This document shows positions 11,219 to 23,065 of a stretch of DNA of 64,000 bases, piece by piece. Location: contig CM032128.1 of the NCBI GenBank assembly GCA_018894105.1, forward strand, positions 34,730,299 through 34,794,298. The letters are read 5' to 3'. Under the pieces are notes generated by a model that had not been told where the DNA came from, ran no database searches, and saw nothing but the letters and a program-made list of their open reading frames with translations. Each line of letters begins with the position of its first letter. The first letter of the stretch is position 1. The DNA comes from Jacaranda mimosifolia. Its lineage: Eukaryota; Streptophyta; Magnoliopsida; Lamiales; Bignoniaceae. A program made the translations under genes and the position numbers.

Positions 11219-12812
11219 GGCTATGTTCTTCTATATTTTTCCAATATTTTCTCCAACCCTAAAAAAATTTTCAAAATAGAGGCACATTCTCTAATTTTTT
11301 CTCAAAAAACTCAAGTTTATACCCAAAAAACGCCTCTCAATTCACCAAAAAAACCCTACACCCTAAAAATCACACATACCTTCTAACTTTTCTTACTCTA
11401 CATTTCACACGACTCATTCATTTATCACTTTCCCACTTCTCTCATTCATGTATATATATATATATATATATACCCACACACACACACATACATATATATA
11501 TTAAAATTTCACTAGGTAAAAAACTTCTAAAACTTATGTTTACAAATTTAATTAAACTAATTGTCGAAAAAATGAATTAAATTTAATTAAATACTATTTA
11601 TATTATTACTAAATAATTTATTTATTGAATAACATATTAAATTAATTAAATTTACTTATTAATTAAATAATGTATTAGTTATATTTAATATTTAATGTAT
11701 TAATTAAAATTATATTTATTCATTTAATAAATAACTTAAGATGTTTTAATTTGATATGATAAATAGATTAATCTTCTTCAAAAAAATATTCTTCATTAAA
11801 TATCAATCTTCACATTTATTTAAAATTATAATAAAAAGTTTCATTATAGGGTGATACTTATGTAATAATCTATTAAGTTTAATAAATTAATATTGATATG
11901 CCTAAAGTAATTGTTGAGAGAATTAATTAAATTTAAGTAAAATTATTTGATTATTACTAAGTAATTTATTTACTAAATAACATATTAATTAAATAATGAG
12001 TTAAAATAATTAAATAACTTATTAAATTAATTTATTTAGATAACTTATTATTTGTATATTAATTATATTTCATATTTTACGTATAATTAAATATTACATT
12101 TATTGATTTAGTAAATAATTTAAGATGATGTAATTTCATATAATATAATATTATTTATTTTTTTAATTTGATGAATTGTTATTAAGTCGTACATATATAA
12201 ATTATTAAAAAATCATTTATTTTAATAAATAACTAAGTTTTATTTATAAGTAAATTGTAAGTAATAAATAGTTAAATAATTATATTTTAATTAATAAATA
12301 GTAATTAGTTTATAATTAATGTATAGTAATTAATTTTTTTATAAGTCGATATTAATAATTATGATATAAGCTATTTTTTTATAATTAAAATATAATTATG
12401 ATTTCATGAATAATTAATATTTATTAATATAACCAAATAATACATCATTTAATAATATTAAATTTATAAAATTATAAATTTCAAAATAAATAACAAATTA
12501 AATTAATTACACTCATATTTCAAATATAGATGTATACACACATATAATCCAATTATAAAAATTCATACATATAATATATATAAAAATCACTTTCACCATA
12601 CAAACTCAATAAAAAAAGCAACTGATTTGATATTTACAGTAAAATGTGTTTCTCCCCAAAACATAAAGAACCAAATAACTCATTTTCAAATTATTTTTTA
12701 TATTTTCCCAAAATAAAAAGAAACACATGGCACATTCTCCAAATTTTCTCCCAAAAACTCATTCTTCCAAAATTTGTTCTAGAAAATGCTCAAAACATAA
12801 AAGAACAAGCCC
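11219..12812. mobile_element. Tourist-like MITE expanded by an AT-rich block
   Basis: The left end (GGCTATGTTCTTCTAT) and the inverted right end (GGGCTTGTTCTTTTAT) match the ends of the 14791-15224 MITE. The subterminal sequence at about 12590-12812 is also close to the right half of that MITE. TTT flanks both ends. Instead of the usual 430 bp or so, this copy spans about 1.6 kb. The interior at roughly 11510-12530 is extremely AT-rich, low-complexity DNA dominated by TTAATTAAAT-like words, with no coding potential. Confidence 0.5.
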
Positions 12813-14591
12813 TTTAGTTCCTTTTATATTTGAGCTAATATTCCATTTTAATGAATACATATCAAATATATTTGATCCTAAATTAATTATTTTTTAAAAA
12901 ATAATAATATACATACCATGTTACACATATATATAAGACCCTTGTTTTCCTATTTGCAAATGGAAGATTTTTTATTTTGTTTTTATCAATTTGTTTCTCA
13001 AAGCGGTGTCATCGCTTCCCTTTCAAAAGGTGTTGCATTGAGACAGTGAATAAACTGTATAAGTATAGTTGTTTTTCATCGTGCCCTGATTGCATCAATT
13101 ATTTGTTGATACAATGAATATTTATATCAACAATTCTCTTTGTCAAACTGGTGCCGTCTTTTTCCTTTTTTCATTAAAATGCTATCGCTTTCATACAATA
13201 AATACACTATTGAATCATCTGCTAGGTTCCATGAAATGCTGTTGTTTAGAATATATTTATTTTGACTATAAGTTAGTCATAGTTATTCCTATGCCACTTT
13301 CCTGGACTCGGAATGGTTAGACATGAATAAGTCAAGCTAATAGGGCCCCGATTGGTTGTGTTTTTATTTTCATTTTCTACTTTTAAACAATTTCTAATTT
13401 GTTTCCATTATATATTAGTATTTTACATTTGAGAATGAAAATGTGATTAGATTAATAGAGTAATAATTTTGAAAAAAGGTTGAATTAAAAATAATATTTT
13501 AACGTAATAATATTAAATTTAATATAATATCATTATTGAATTTCTTTATGTCTTATTATTATCGACTCAAATCCCTATAGTATATCATTTATGCTTAGTG
13601 TTTCCTATTTATGCACGTTTTATGAAATATATGATACAATTGTATTGTTCATGAAAAAAGATTTTTCATCTTAATACAAAGCCAAAACAAAGGAAAGTTA
13701 TTTCTTCATTTACATATTTTATTTGGCATTAATTTCATGGTTTGATTAAAGTTGTTCCTTTCTTTACATGTTTTATTTATTAATATTCATTTCACAATTT
13801 CTCATTAGATTAAAGGGGCTTGAGGTTTGTTCTCACTTGGATGATTAAAGGAAAACAAAATTTTCCACAACATTAAATTTGTTGGTCGACTTCTCCATCT
13901 GTATCTTCATCTTCACCCATATGCTTTCATCTTAATTCTCATGGACCACACATCGTACATTTTACCTTGTCTTTCTTGATTTTCTGTCGGGATTTTGGGG
14001 ATTTGGCCGCCACATTCTTTACATATTATAATTTATAATATATATGATTATTGTCCGTCTTGTTGTGTCTTATTATAATTTTTGTCTTTTTATGGGATTA
14101 GCTGGTTTAGGTCTTTGAAAATTGTGGGTTTGTTCCAAGGATAAGATGAGGTCATTGTCATAAAATTGAGGGTTTTGTTTATTCAAGGCATTATAATTTA
14201 CTTATTATTTTTACCCATTTCTATTGCTTTTAGAGTGATGACTTTTGAATCTTTTTGGGTTTGTTTTGGAGGTAGGGATTAGGGGTTCATTTTTTACATT
14301 ACATTATATTACACATATATATAAGAACGCTATTTCCCTATTTAAAGTTGAGGGTTTTTTAATTTTTTTTTTCTCCAGTTATTTTCTCTTTAAACGATGC
14401 CGTTTCTATAACATTTTCTTTTAAACGACACCATTTTGCTATAGGACAACAATTGTTCACTGCAATAGTTTTTTTCGTCCTCTCAAATTTGTACCTTTTT
14501 TTTATTTTTTTTATTCGTTTGATAGTTTACAAGGTTCAAGGTGGCGACGCTTACAATTTTTATTTATGTCCCATGGAATCTACCAAGAATC
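12813..14591. other. Intergenic, repeat-derived
   Basis: No gene is seen. It includes the third copy of the AT-rich repeat (about 12825-12920), partial copies of the 168-bp unit found at 14592-15535 (about 12985-13040 and 13085-13210), and a MITE-like left end at about 13343 (GGGCCCCGATTGGTTGTG) resembling the element in the PMEI-like gene intron. Polypyrimidine tracts are frequent. Confidence 0.5.
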
Positions 14592-15535
14592 ATGCTGCTC
14601 CAAATCTGCAGTAGATCTCTTACTTTTCCCTGGGTCTCCATCCATCAATAAATTTTAGCAACATCTCTGGATTGGGAGATTTTCTAATTATTTTTATCAA
14701 TTCTCTTTGTAAAACGGGTGCCCTCTTTTTTCTTCTTTCATTAAAAATGCTATCATATCATATTGCTCCAAATCTGCAGTAGATCTCTTAGGCTTTGTTC
14801 ACTTGCATTTTGGGAAAATATTTCCCAACTCCCAAAACAATCCCAAAAAATATTCATATTCTCCAATTATTTTCCCAAAATACAAAAAAATTATACCCAA
14901 AAAACCCTCAGAATTCAATCTCAAAAAAATCTTATACACTACCCTACCCTACCTAACACTCAAGTATATATATATACACACCATCAAATATATATATACA
15001 CATTACATAAAAAAATAATTTCTTCCTACAAACTCAACAAAAAAGTAACTAATTTGACATTTACAGTAAAATTTGTCCCTACACCAAAACATTAACAAAC
15101 AAATAACTCATTCTTAATCCATTTTCCTTATTTTTCCAAAATATAAACAAACAACTAACACTTTTTCCACGTTTTCTCCCAAAAAATTTTCTAAAAAATG
15201 CCCAAAATAAAAGTGAACAAACCCTTACTTTTTCCTGGGTCTCCATTCATCAATAAATTTCGGCAACTTTTTTGGATTGGGAAATTTTCTAATTATTTTT
15301 ATCAATTCTCTTTGTCAAACTGGTGCCTTCTCTTTCTTTCTTTCATTAAAAACGTTATCATATCATACTGCTCCAAATCTACAGTAGATTTCTTACTTCT
15401 TCCTGGGGTCTCCATTCATCAATAGATTTCAGTAACATCTCTGGATTGGAAGATTTTCTAATTATGTTTTTCAATTCTTTTGTGAAACGGTGCCATCTCT
15501 TTTATTTCCTTAAAAATGCTATCATATTGATTTAG
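14592..15535. repeat. Three-unit tandem repeat, about 168 bp per unit
   Basis: Units start near 14592, 14761 and 15366, each opening with a 'CTGCTCCAAATCTGCAGTAG'-like motif, followed by 'CTGGGTCTCCATTCATCAATA' sequence and ending 'AAAATGCTATCATAT'. The middle unit is interrupted by the MITE at 14791-15224; without it the unit has the normal length. No open frame is maintained through the units. Role unknown. Confidence 0.8.
14791..15224. mobile_element. Tourist-like MITE with TTA target duplication
   Basis: Inverted ends GGCTTTGTTCACTT (left) and GGGTTTGTTCACTT (right, reverse complement) are flanked by TTA at 14788-14790 and 15225-15227. TTA duplications are typical of PIF/Harbinger (Tourist) MITEs. 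The neighbouring tandem units keep the uninterrupted site (GATCTCTTACTT), which proves the insertion. It has no coding capacity. Confidence 0.85.
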
Positions 15536-17139
15536 TAAATGCCCTATTCAAATACAATAATTTTTTTGTTGTTTAGCTGCAGCCTTGGTGAATAATTTAA
15601 GCCAAGCATTTAGTTACAACATATGATGACTCTTAGGCAAATGTCAATAGGTGGTAAAAAGAAAACCCGCATTGTAACCCCTCTCAACTTTCTTCAAAAG
15701 TGATGATTACGTGATTTCTGGTATATATATTTATGTGTGCAGTCTTTGTCGCAGCGCACAACTTGAAATAGTAGAATCCCTATTTAATCCATATTCTTGA
15801 GTTATAAAGAACAATGTGTAGTGAATAAGTTTTTCCGATTGTCTCCTTTCTTTATCCCAAGTGTTGACATATGAAATTGATGGAATTGTAGGATGTCTGT
15901 TTTTAGAAACACATTAAGAGCTCTATTAAGGCATCAAGTTAGTAGCCAGGAAGGGATGTAAGGAATATTCTAGCTCTGTGGCCTAATATAGTTTTGTAGT
16001 ATTTGTCCTAAACTCCCTCTACTTAATCTCGCCGTTACAGAATAACAACTAAAGTAATATATGCTAAGTAATTTCTGTAGAATGGTCAGTCTTAATGGTT
16101 TTTGAGGGTTATGGTTGTTAATGAGAATGGACAAATATATAGTTAGATAATCAAACGTAGCCCATAAGAATTGCATATCCAAACATCAAAAATAAATATT
16201 TAGTTGAATGGGGCCCCAAAGGTTGCTACCCATTTCCGTCGAAAAGATTTGTGTATTTGTACATGTATCCTTATCATCATATATATAGTCAAAAGATTTA
16301 TCTATTACAAATGAGTTAAAGAGAGAGAAAATGCAAAAACTCTTCCTTCAAGCAAGCATTTTCTTCTACTTCCCTTCATAAGCCCAAGAACTCATCCGTT
16401 TCAGCATTTCTTAAAATGTAAATGTACAATAGCACTACAAAGAAAAAGAACTTAAAGACATGAATTAAATTCGAAGTTAATTGAAGAACTGCATATAAAA
16501 ACTCCTTATATATTTTATATTTATTGATACTTTCTTAATATATTCATTGTTGAACATTCAGGTTCTTTAATTGCTACTCACGATGATGATGTTGGGTCTT
16601 CTGCTACTGCTCGCATGCGGTTACATTCAAATTGATGAAAGTTGGAATGATTAACTGTCTTGTAAATAAATATGTACATATGACTTATCAAGTTTCTCCG
16701 CTTGTTGGGTGTGATGTTTGGTGGCCTCTTTTGCCAAGTTATTTTGGAACTTATTTTTGTCCTTTTACTTCTTGTTTAGGATATCCATGTACAATCTTTT
16801 TATAAATATTAATCCAAACTTGTACTGAGTTAACAAACTTAGGATGCAATATAAAGCCACCATTGCTTTTATTAGTTAATTTTTATTAGTATTTAAATCT
16901 TCTAATACAAATAGTTTTATTTTAACAAAATATAAAATAATTTTATGATCTATCATGTGCTATTTCTATTGGACACTAATTACATCACACTGCGCGATGG
17001 CTTTTACTAGTATACAATCAAAAAGCCTTACAAATAGCACATAACTGGCACACTTGTCCAAAACCCAAAGCCCACCAGCCACCGAGAACCTCCAACCACT
17101 CACGCCACTTTTCCAAGGAAGATTCAAGAATCGTTAACC
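15536..17139. other. Intergenic, nothing recognised
   Basis: AT-rich single-copy-looking sequence with poly-T and AT runs. No convincing ORF, RNA gene or transposon end was seen. The last 100 bases or so, which are less AT-rich, are the probable 5' flank of the epoxide hydrolase gene. Confidence 0.5.
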
Positions 17140-20100
17140 ATGGACAAAATCCAACACAAGAATATCCGCACAAACGGCATAAACCTCCACGTGGCGGAAA
17201 TCGGCGAGGGTCCCGCCGTCCTATTCCTCCACGGCTTTCCCGAGCTCTGGTACTCGTGGCGCCACCAGATGCTATCCCTTTCTTCCAGGGGCTACCGCGC
17301 TATCGCCCCCGACCTCCGTGGCTTTGGGGACTCCGACGCGCCGCCGTCCGCCTCCAGCTACACCGCTTTCCACATCGTCGGCGATTTGGTGGGGCTGCTG
17401 GATGCTTTGGGCCTGGACAGGGTTTTTTTGGTGGGCCACGATTGGGGAGCTGTTATGGCCTGGTATTTCTGCTTGCTTCGGCCCGATAGAATTAAGGCTT
17501 TGGTTAATTTGAGCGTCGTGTTTCAGCCGAGGAATCCGGCGTGGAAGCCAGTCGAGTCTATGCGGGCGAAACTCGGCGACGATTATTATATCTGCCGATT
17601 TCAGGTACTGTTGTATTGATGCGGTTGACTCTGTTTCTGGCCATTGCAAGTTTATGTTTGATTGATAACAGAGTCTCGAATTTTCAAAGATGATGGAGAA
17701 TATTTCTTCATATGAGGTCTTAAATCCTAAAATTACTAGAAAATTGCCAGTTGAGTTAAGAGGGTTTTGGCTAGATAAAGTCACTAATTTTTATATTTTT
17801 TTATTTATACGGGCTGACGCACGTGAGGAGTTTATTTAGGTTTGAATTTCTAATCTTTCATATAATGTGAGAGACTTATGCCGTTAAATTACAGGCCACT
17901 TGACGAGTCACTAAATTTATTTAAAATATTTATAAATTCTTGTATTTGTTGCATGTTTTTGAAGTTTATAGATATTATATTTTGTTTTAAAAACAAATTC
18001 TTTAAATATTTAAATAAAGTATAATTTTAAAACAAATAAGATATTAGTAATGGTGATATTACATTTTTTACAGAATTATTTGCGGTGGTCAAGTGGCTGG
18101 CCCAATTTTTTATGTGTACATGTGTGTAAATAAATAAATACATATTAAAATTTTAAATGTAAATTAAGAACTTTTTACACAGTTTATAAAATTCAACATT
18201 TTGAATATAAGTTATACATATATATATATATTTTAAAAATATTAAATATTTTATAATATTTGATAAGCTTTTAAACATTAAATATCTTATAAAATATGTC
18301 AAGCGGCCACAGGCCCAGTGGCATAAGTCTCCTACATATTATGGAAGATTAGGAGTTCAAGCTTTAAAAAGCTCTTGATATGTGTCTGTATAAATAAAAT
18401 ACATATATATATATCTTATAAAATATTTTAAAACGCATATAAATTCAATCAAACGCGCCTTAAGTCCCATAAAGGCCCATAAAAGCATGACCATTCTTAT
18501 CGTGTTATAGTATTAGGTTCATTAGGAAACTTCACTACACTCTGATCAAAATTGTTTGTCTACTTTAGCACCTTTAAGTCACATGATTTGTCCTTCGTAA
18601 GATTGGAAAATCACTTCTTGCAGCCTCTCACGAAGTTTTCTTCTTGTAAAGTAGAATTAAAGCCGTAAATATTAGTAATTGTTTTCTTGTTTAGAAACCC
18701 GGAGAGGCCGAGGAGGAGTTTGCTCGCGTCGATACTGCAAGATTGATCAAGAAGCTTTTGACTTGGAGGAATCCAGCTCTTCCTCGATTGCCTAAAGGGG
18801 TCGGCTTTGGGTGCTCGCCCCACAAACCAATCACAATGCCATCTTGGTTGTCAGAAGACGATGTTCGATACTATGCTAGCAAATTTGACCACAAAGGCTT
18901 CACAGGTGGATTGAACTACTATCGAGCTATGGACTTGTAAGTATTGCTAGTTCATTTACCTTGTTTTTTTGTTGCATGACAAACTTTTTCTTTGTTAAGT
19001 TGAATTAGAGTTCAATCTTTTATAGTACTGATTCAATTTTTATCCTGATTTAAACACATCCCATTTGTAGTTTGTTGTATTATCTCGATTGAGAGCAATT
19101 GCATGCTCGGTAAATACTTCGTTTCTTGCATGTTGAATATAGGGATTTTATGTCCGTAAATATACTTCGGTAAATGTTTTTGTAAAATAGCATATAAGTT
19201 TTTAAAATAAAATGTTATAATCTTATAAACTCTTTTTGAAAAAGTTAGATCTTAACAAACTCCTTTAATTTTAATTATATTAATAATTATAAAATTATCA
19301 TTATGAACAGTTTATATGCTTCAAGATCTTATTTTATCCAAATATTTTAATAACTTATTTTTAAAAAAAAGATCTGACATCTTATAAGCTCATAAAATAT
19401 TTAGAAAATATGGGAACTTGTAAGTTTTTTAAAATAAAAACAAACGTTTTATAAGATGTAGGAGCTTATAAGATTTTTTACATAAACTTAGAGGGTGTTT
19501 GGTGAAACTTATTTAAAACATCTTATAAGTTCCTACATTTTATAAGATGTTTTTAGAGCTTGCAAGATGTTAAATCTTATTTTTAAAACAAGTTGTTGAA
19601 GTGTTTGGATAAAATAAGATTTTGGAGCTTATAAGATATTAATAATGACAATTTTATAATTAAAATGGTTAAAAATAAAGGAGCTTGTTAATATCTTAAA
19701 AATAAGTTAGGTCTCGTTGCTGTTTTTAAAAGAGCTTATAAGCTCTTAACATCTTATTTTAGAATCTTAAAAGCTCTTTTTTTTTTTTTAAATTACCAAA
19801 TATTTTTTATCAACTTATAAGTTATCAAACATCTTATAAGATATTTTGAGAAGCTCGTTGGCTCACCCAAACACTATCTTAGTCGAATGTTTTGTTAGTT
19901 CTTTATAGTACGAACTAATAATGCAAGGCATTTAACGTCTTCTTTCTCGTTGATGTAGAAATTGGGAGCTCATGGCACCATGGACCGGGGAGCAAATAAA
20001 AGTCCCGGTGAAGTTCATCGTTGGGGACCTCGACATCACTTATAATACACCAGGTGTTAAGGAATACATACACAATGGTGGGTTCAAAAGACGGGTGCCA

Positions 20101-20205
20101 TTTCTGCAAGAACTGGTTATCATGGAAGGAGTGGCTCACTTTCTCAACCAAGAAAAACCAGAGGAAATCAATGATCATATTTTTCACTTCATTCACAAGT
20201 TCTGA
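17140..20205 (+). CDS. Soluble epoxide hydrolase (alpha/beta hydrolase fold)
   Basis: Three exons: 17140-17604, 18695-18936 and 19959-20205, giving 317 residues with GT-AG junctions. The enzyme adds water to epoxides, in plants mainly fatty-acid epoxides used in cutin and defence; no targeting signal suggests a cytosolic location. The oxyanion motif HGFP is at 31-34. The nucleophile is Asp101 in GHDWGA, the acid Asp261 in VGDLD, and the base His296 in GVAHF. Lid tyrosines are Tyr150 and Tyr231. All five sit four residues before their counterparts in potato StEH1, a strong structural match. ATG is the first in frame and gives the usual N-terminus. Intron 1 contains two SINE copies and intron 2 contains MITE-derived DNA. 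Nothing looks broken. Confidence in function is high; the physiological substrate is not visible. Confidence 0.95.
17788..17905 (-). mobile_element. tRNA-like SINE copy 1 (in epoxide hydrolase intron 1)
   Basis: Minus-strand copy of the short SINE family described at 26974-27079. It is flanked by AGTCACTAA at 17779-17787 and 17906-17914. The A-box region is degraded, but 'GGCATAAGTCTCTCACAT' and the TATAAATAAA tail are clear. It lies in an intron, antisense to the gene. Confidence 0.75.
18298..18410 (+). mobile_element. tRNA-like SINE copy 2 (in epoxide hydrolase intron 1)
   Basis: Plus-strand copy with 'GGCCCAGTGGCATAAGTCTCC', a B-box-like AGTTCAAGC and a TATAAATAAAA tail. A perfect 16-bp duplication, ATATCTTATAAAATAT, flanks it at 18282-18297 and 18411-18426. 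Confidence 0.85.
19140..19878. mobile_element. MITE-derived inverted sequence in epoxide hydrolase intron 2
   Basis: 19491-19878 has inverted ends (GAGGGTGTTTGGTGAA and, reversed, GATAGTGTTTGGGTGAG), suggesting a hAT- or Tourist-type MITE. The preceding 19140-19480 is a diverged inverted relative sharing 'CTTATAAG' and 'GGAGCTTATAAGAT' words. A related fragment lies at about 59530-59680 in the sucrose synthase intron. No coding capacity. Confidence 0.55.
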
Positions 20206-20395
20206 TCTGGGCTGTCTGGTTTTCGCAGGTAAAATCAAAGATACTTAGGACAAGGACTTATTGGTGTATTTCTTTACCATCTTAGTTCTCTGTCTACCTG
20301 AAATGCGCATGTAATGGTACATTTATCAATAAATGGAGCATTTCCATAAGGCACTTGAAGAGAGCACAATGACCAGAATTCATCGATTTGTTCTC

Positions 20396-20473
20396 TATAT
20401 CATGTTTTGGGCTAATTACAGCCATGGAACTTGGATCCCACTCTAAGGCCCAATTAGCCCAAAACATGATATA
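20396..20473. repeat. Perfect 22-bp inverted repeat with 34-bp loop
   Basis: Positions 20396-20417 and 20452-20473 are exact reverse complements; the core is CATGTTTTGGGCTAATT. It lies about 190 bp after the epoxide hydrolase stop, so it may be transcribed in the 3' UTR or just beyond. It could be a small foldback element or an RNA hairpin. No target duplication was seen. Confidence 0.85.
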
Positions 20474-20772
20474 TGCAAGGCCCATATCGATAAGCCCGCC
20501 CCAATTAACGAAAATCGAAAATCAAGCAACTTCATTGAAAATTTTTGTGGTTACTCTTCCATTTTCAACATTTTTGGAATATTTAACTTTGACCCTAAGT
20601 ATTTGTGGTACTAATTGAAGCACATTTTAGTAATATTACAATACAAGTCTGTAGCTCAGTGACATAAGTGTTGGTACTATATTTAAGCATTGGCTCGGCG
20701 GCATAAGTCTTGAGTCAGCAACACTTACATACGTAGTGCAACACTTAAATGCTATCAATATAACCATTAATG

Positions 20773-20880
20773 TCGGTGGCATATGGCCAGTAGCATATGT
20801 CTCCCACATAATGTGGGAGGTCAGACGTTTAAGCTCTAACGGACTCCTAATGTGCATGTGTATAAATAAAAAATAAAAAA
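20773..20880 (+). mobile_element. tRNA-like SINE copy 3
   Basis: Member of the same family, with 'CATATGTCTCCCACATAATG' and a TGTGTATAAATAAA-like tail. It is flanked by a 19-bp duplication with one mismatch (ATCAATATAACCATTAATG at 20754-20772; ATCAATATAATCATTAATG at 20881-20899). Confidence 0.85.
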
Positions 20881-21995
20881 ATCAATATAATCATTAATGA
20901 CAAAAATGGAAAATATCATATTTTGACTCAAACATTCGTCGATTGGATTAAATAAATGAATTCTTTAAGTAGATGCATTCTCAAGATTGAAACACACCCT
21001 ATTTATTTTCATTTTAGTTATTTCAGATAGATCCTCAAATTTAAATCCGGAGCGCATCAATTTGTTCTACAGAAGACAACATTAGTGTGAAAATGGCTAA
21101 ACATTCTCATTTTCAAGAGAAGAAGCTGAGTAAATTCATTTGAGATTATGAGGAATCATGGAATCTACTGCATGTGGAAGAGCATGGACTATAATAGACT
21201 ATGGTCCATGGCTGATCAACTTGGCCATGGATCCCTCTTCTCCTCCTTCCATCAAAACCGGATAGGATCGCGTATAGTTTGATGGATATTTGCTGGATAT
21301 ATTGAAAACCAATAAAGGAAAAGGGGGAATTAGATTTACCGAGAGATATGTTTCCATTATATTTAGAAAAAATATATATATTTAAATTTAATTTGATCAG
21401 ATTAAATTAATTACATGATAAATTTAAATTATTTATCTTGTTGATTATAATAAGAGTTCACTTAATTAATTGGATTCAAAATCAATTTTCTATTTCTATT
21501 TTCTTCTTTTTTTTTATATTTTATCATGATGATTTTGTTACATATTTGGATGATTGGCATGATTAACAAATTAATTATATCCATAATAGACAACAACATA
21601 ATCCATTGTGTATTTAGTGATGGATTATGATATTTTTTCAAATATGATAATATTAGTTAAAAATAACAGATAACAATCAATCAAAAAGTTCATTTAATTA
21701 ACCAAAAGGCGGTATCAAAATCAATAGTACAAAATTTATTCATAGTTTATTGATGGTCTTTGAGTACTTTGGATCCTATAATTCAATTTATATTTCATTT
21801 TTTATTTTATTTTATTAATATATGTAGAGTGTGTAGATTATTTTTGTAAAAGTAATTAATTGATATAATATATAATTGACATATATGCACGAAGTTAAAG
21901 TAGATTTCTTTTACAATTAAATATTATTAATATATAAACTGCAAATTTTATCTATGCTAAATAAACAAAAAATCTTCAATTAAGTCTATATTAAG

Positions 21996-22104
21996 GCTGA
22001 GTAGTCTGTGGTCCAACGGCATAAATCTCTCACATAATATGGGAAGTTAGGAGTTTGAGTCCTAATGGACTCCAGATGTGCGTGTGTATAAATAAATAAA
22101 TAAA
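21996..22104 (+). mobile_element. tRNA-like SINE copy 4
   Basis: Contains 'GGCATAAATCTCTCACATAA', a B-box-like region GAGTTTGAGTCC and a TGTATAAATAAATAAA tail. The flanking duplication is AAGTCTATATTAAG (21982-21995) and AAGTCTAAATTAAG (22105-22118), with one mismatch. It lies about 250 bp upstream of the ATL start codon. Confidence 0.85.
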
Positions 22105-22354
22105 AAGTCTAAATTAAGTAAATAACAGAATATAATTAATAATAATCATGTATACCGTATTAAGTAAATTATATATAGGTATAAATGGATTTCAACATGA
22201 ATTCAACATGGGATTCTTTAAATAAATATCAAAATATTATTATAATAATTATTTATATCTTATTAATTAAATTATATATATCATATTTCTTTCAGAAACC
22301 TCAAACCTTAAAGCCTCTGATAAACTTATCAACTTCTCTTTGTGTCTGCTAAAA

Positions 22355-23065
22355 ATGGACGACGACAGCCATGATTCAGTCAGCTTTGCCCTCGGCGGGA
22401 ATTTCATGGTTGCATTTGTTGTCATAATCTTTGCCAGTTTTATCATGTTCTTAATCCATGCGTACGTCCGTTGGTTTCGCCACCCCGACCACGACGGCGG
22501 CAATAGAGGCCGCAGCCACCTCATCGATTCTAGTTCCTTTGTCGGCTCTCGAGGCCTCGATCTCCGCCCCATGAACTCGCTGCCAACTTTCGTTTATGAA
22601 TCTAAAAGCCGAGAATCCCCGCTAGATTGCGCCGTCTGCTTGTCGGAGTTTGAGGAGAATGAAACGGGCAGAATTTTACCGGGTTGCAAGCACTGTTTTC
22701 ACGTTGATTGTATAGACATGTGGTTTCAGTCTCACCGCGACTGCCCGCTCTGCAGAGCCCGGGTTAAGATTCAAGCCATCAGAAAACCGGTTGAAAATCC
22801 GCATGAAAGAATTATATCGATCGGTATAGCGGAGGATACGGGTCCCGGGTCGAGTTCTGGGCTGCAACCCACGGGCGAAAGCGGTGGAGTTGATATGGGC
22901 TGCTCTTCTTCTTCTTCTTCACGGGCGACCGAAGTTCCAAGGCTATTGACAGGTCCAAGGGGGCAGGATCCGGTGGAAGACGAAGGCGCCTCGGATTCGG
23001 GTGGGAATCTTGGGTCGGGCTTAAATCAGGGCCGGAGCCGCCTGTTAGACCGCGTCGGGTGTTAA
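22355..23065 (+). CDS. ATL-family RING-H2 E3 ubiquitin-protein ligase
   Basis: An intronless gene of 236 residues. Residues 17-38 form one hydrophobic membrane segment. A basic stretch and the ATL 'GLD' motif (68-70) follow. The RING-H2 domain has ligands Cys92, Cys95, Cys111, His113, His116, Cys119, Cys130 and Cys133, with the exact C-x2-C-x15-C-x1-H-x2-H-x2-C-x10-C-x2-C spacing of the Arabidopsis Toxicos en Levadura (ATL) family. These are membrane-anchored E3 ligases that pass ubiquitin from E2 enzymes to targets, often in stress responses. The C-terminal 100 residues are Ser/Gly-rich and probably disordered. The ATG at 22355 was chosen because an upstream in-frame extension begins only at a TTG. 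Single-exon structure is usual for ATL genes. The substrate cannot be inferred. Confidence 0.93.
   Translation: MDDDSHDSVSFALGGNFMVAFVVIIFASFIMFLIHAYVRWFRHPDHDGGNRGRSHLIDSSSFVGSRGLDLRPMNSLPTFVYESKSRESPLDCAVCLSEFEENETGRILPGCKHCFHVDCIDMWFQSHRDCPLCRARVKIQAIRKPVENPHERIISIGIAEDTGPGSSSGLQPTGESGGVDMGCSSSSSSRATEVPRLLTGPRGQDPVEDEGASDSGGNLGSGLNQGRSRLLDRVGC

Larger units (their letters stand above)
20206..22354. other. Intergenic between epoxide hydrolase and the ATL gene
   Basis: No gene is seen. The first 150-200 bases should be the 3' UTR of the epoxide hydrolase. It contains a perfect inverted repeat (20396-20473) and SINE copies at 20773-20880 and 21996-22104. Partial SINE-like pieces ('GTAGCTCAGTGACATAAG', 'GGCTCGGCGGCATAAGTC') occur at about 20645-20725. 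The rest is AT-rich. Confidence 0.55.

Noticed and set aside
17272..17784. 170-codon minus-strand ORF opposite epoxide hydrolase exon 1
   Set aside because: It is antisense to conserved hydrolase codons and has no domain.
20396..20473. MicroRNA precursor
   Set aside because: The arms are perfectly complementary and short with no bulges, and there is no evidence of processing. It was kept only as an inverted repeat.
22340..22354. Longer ATL start at 22340
   Set aside because: The codon is TTG. The ATG at 22355 fits the family.
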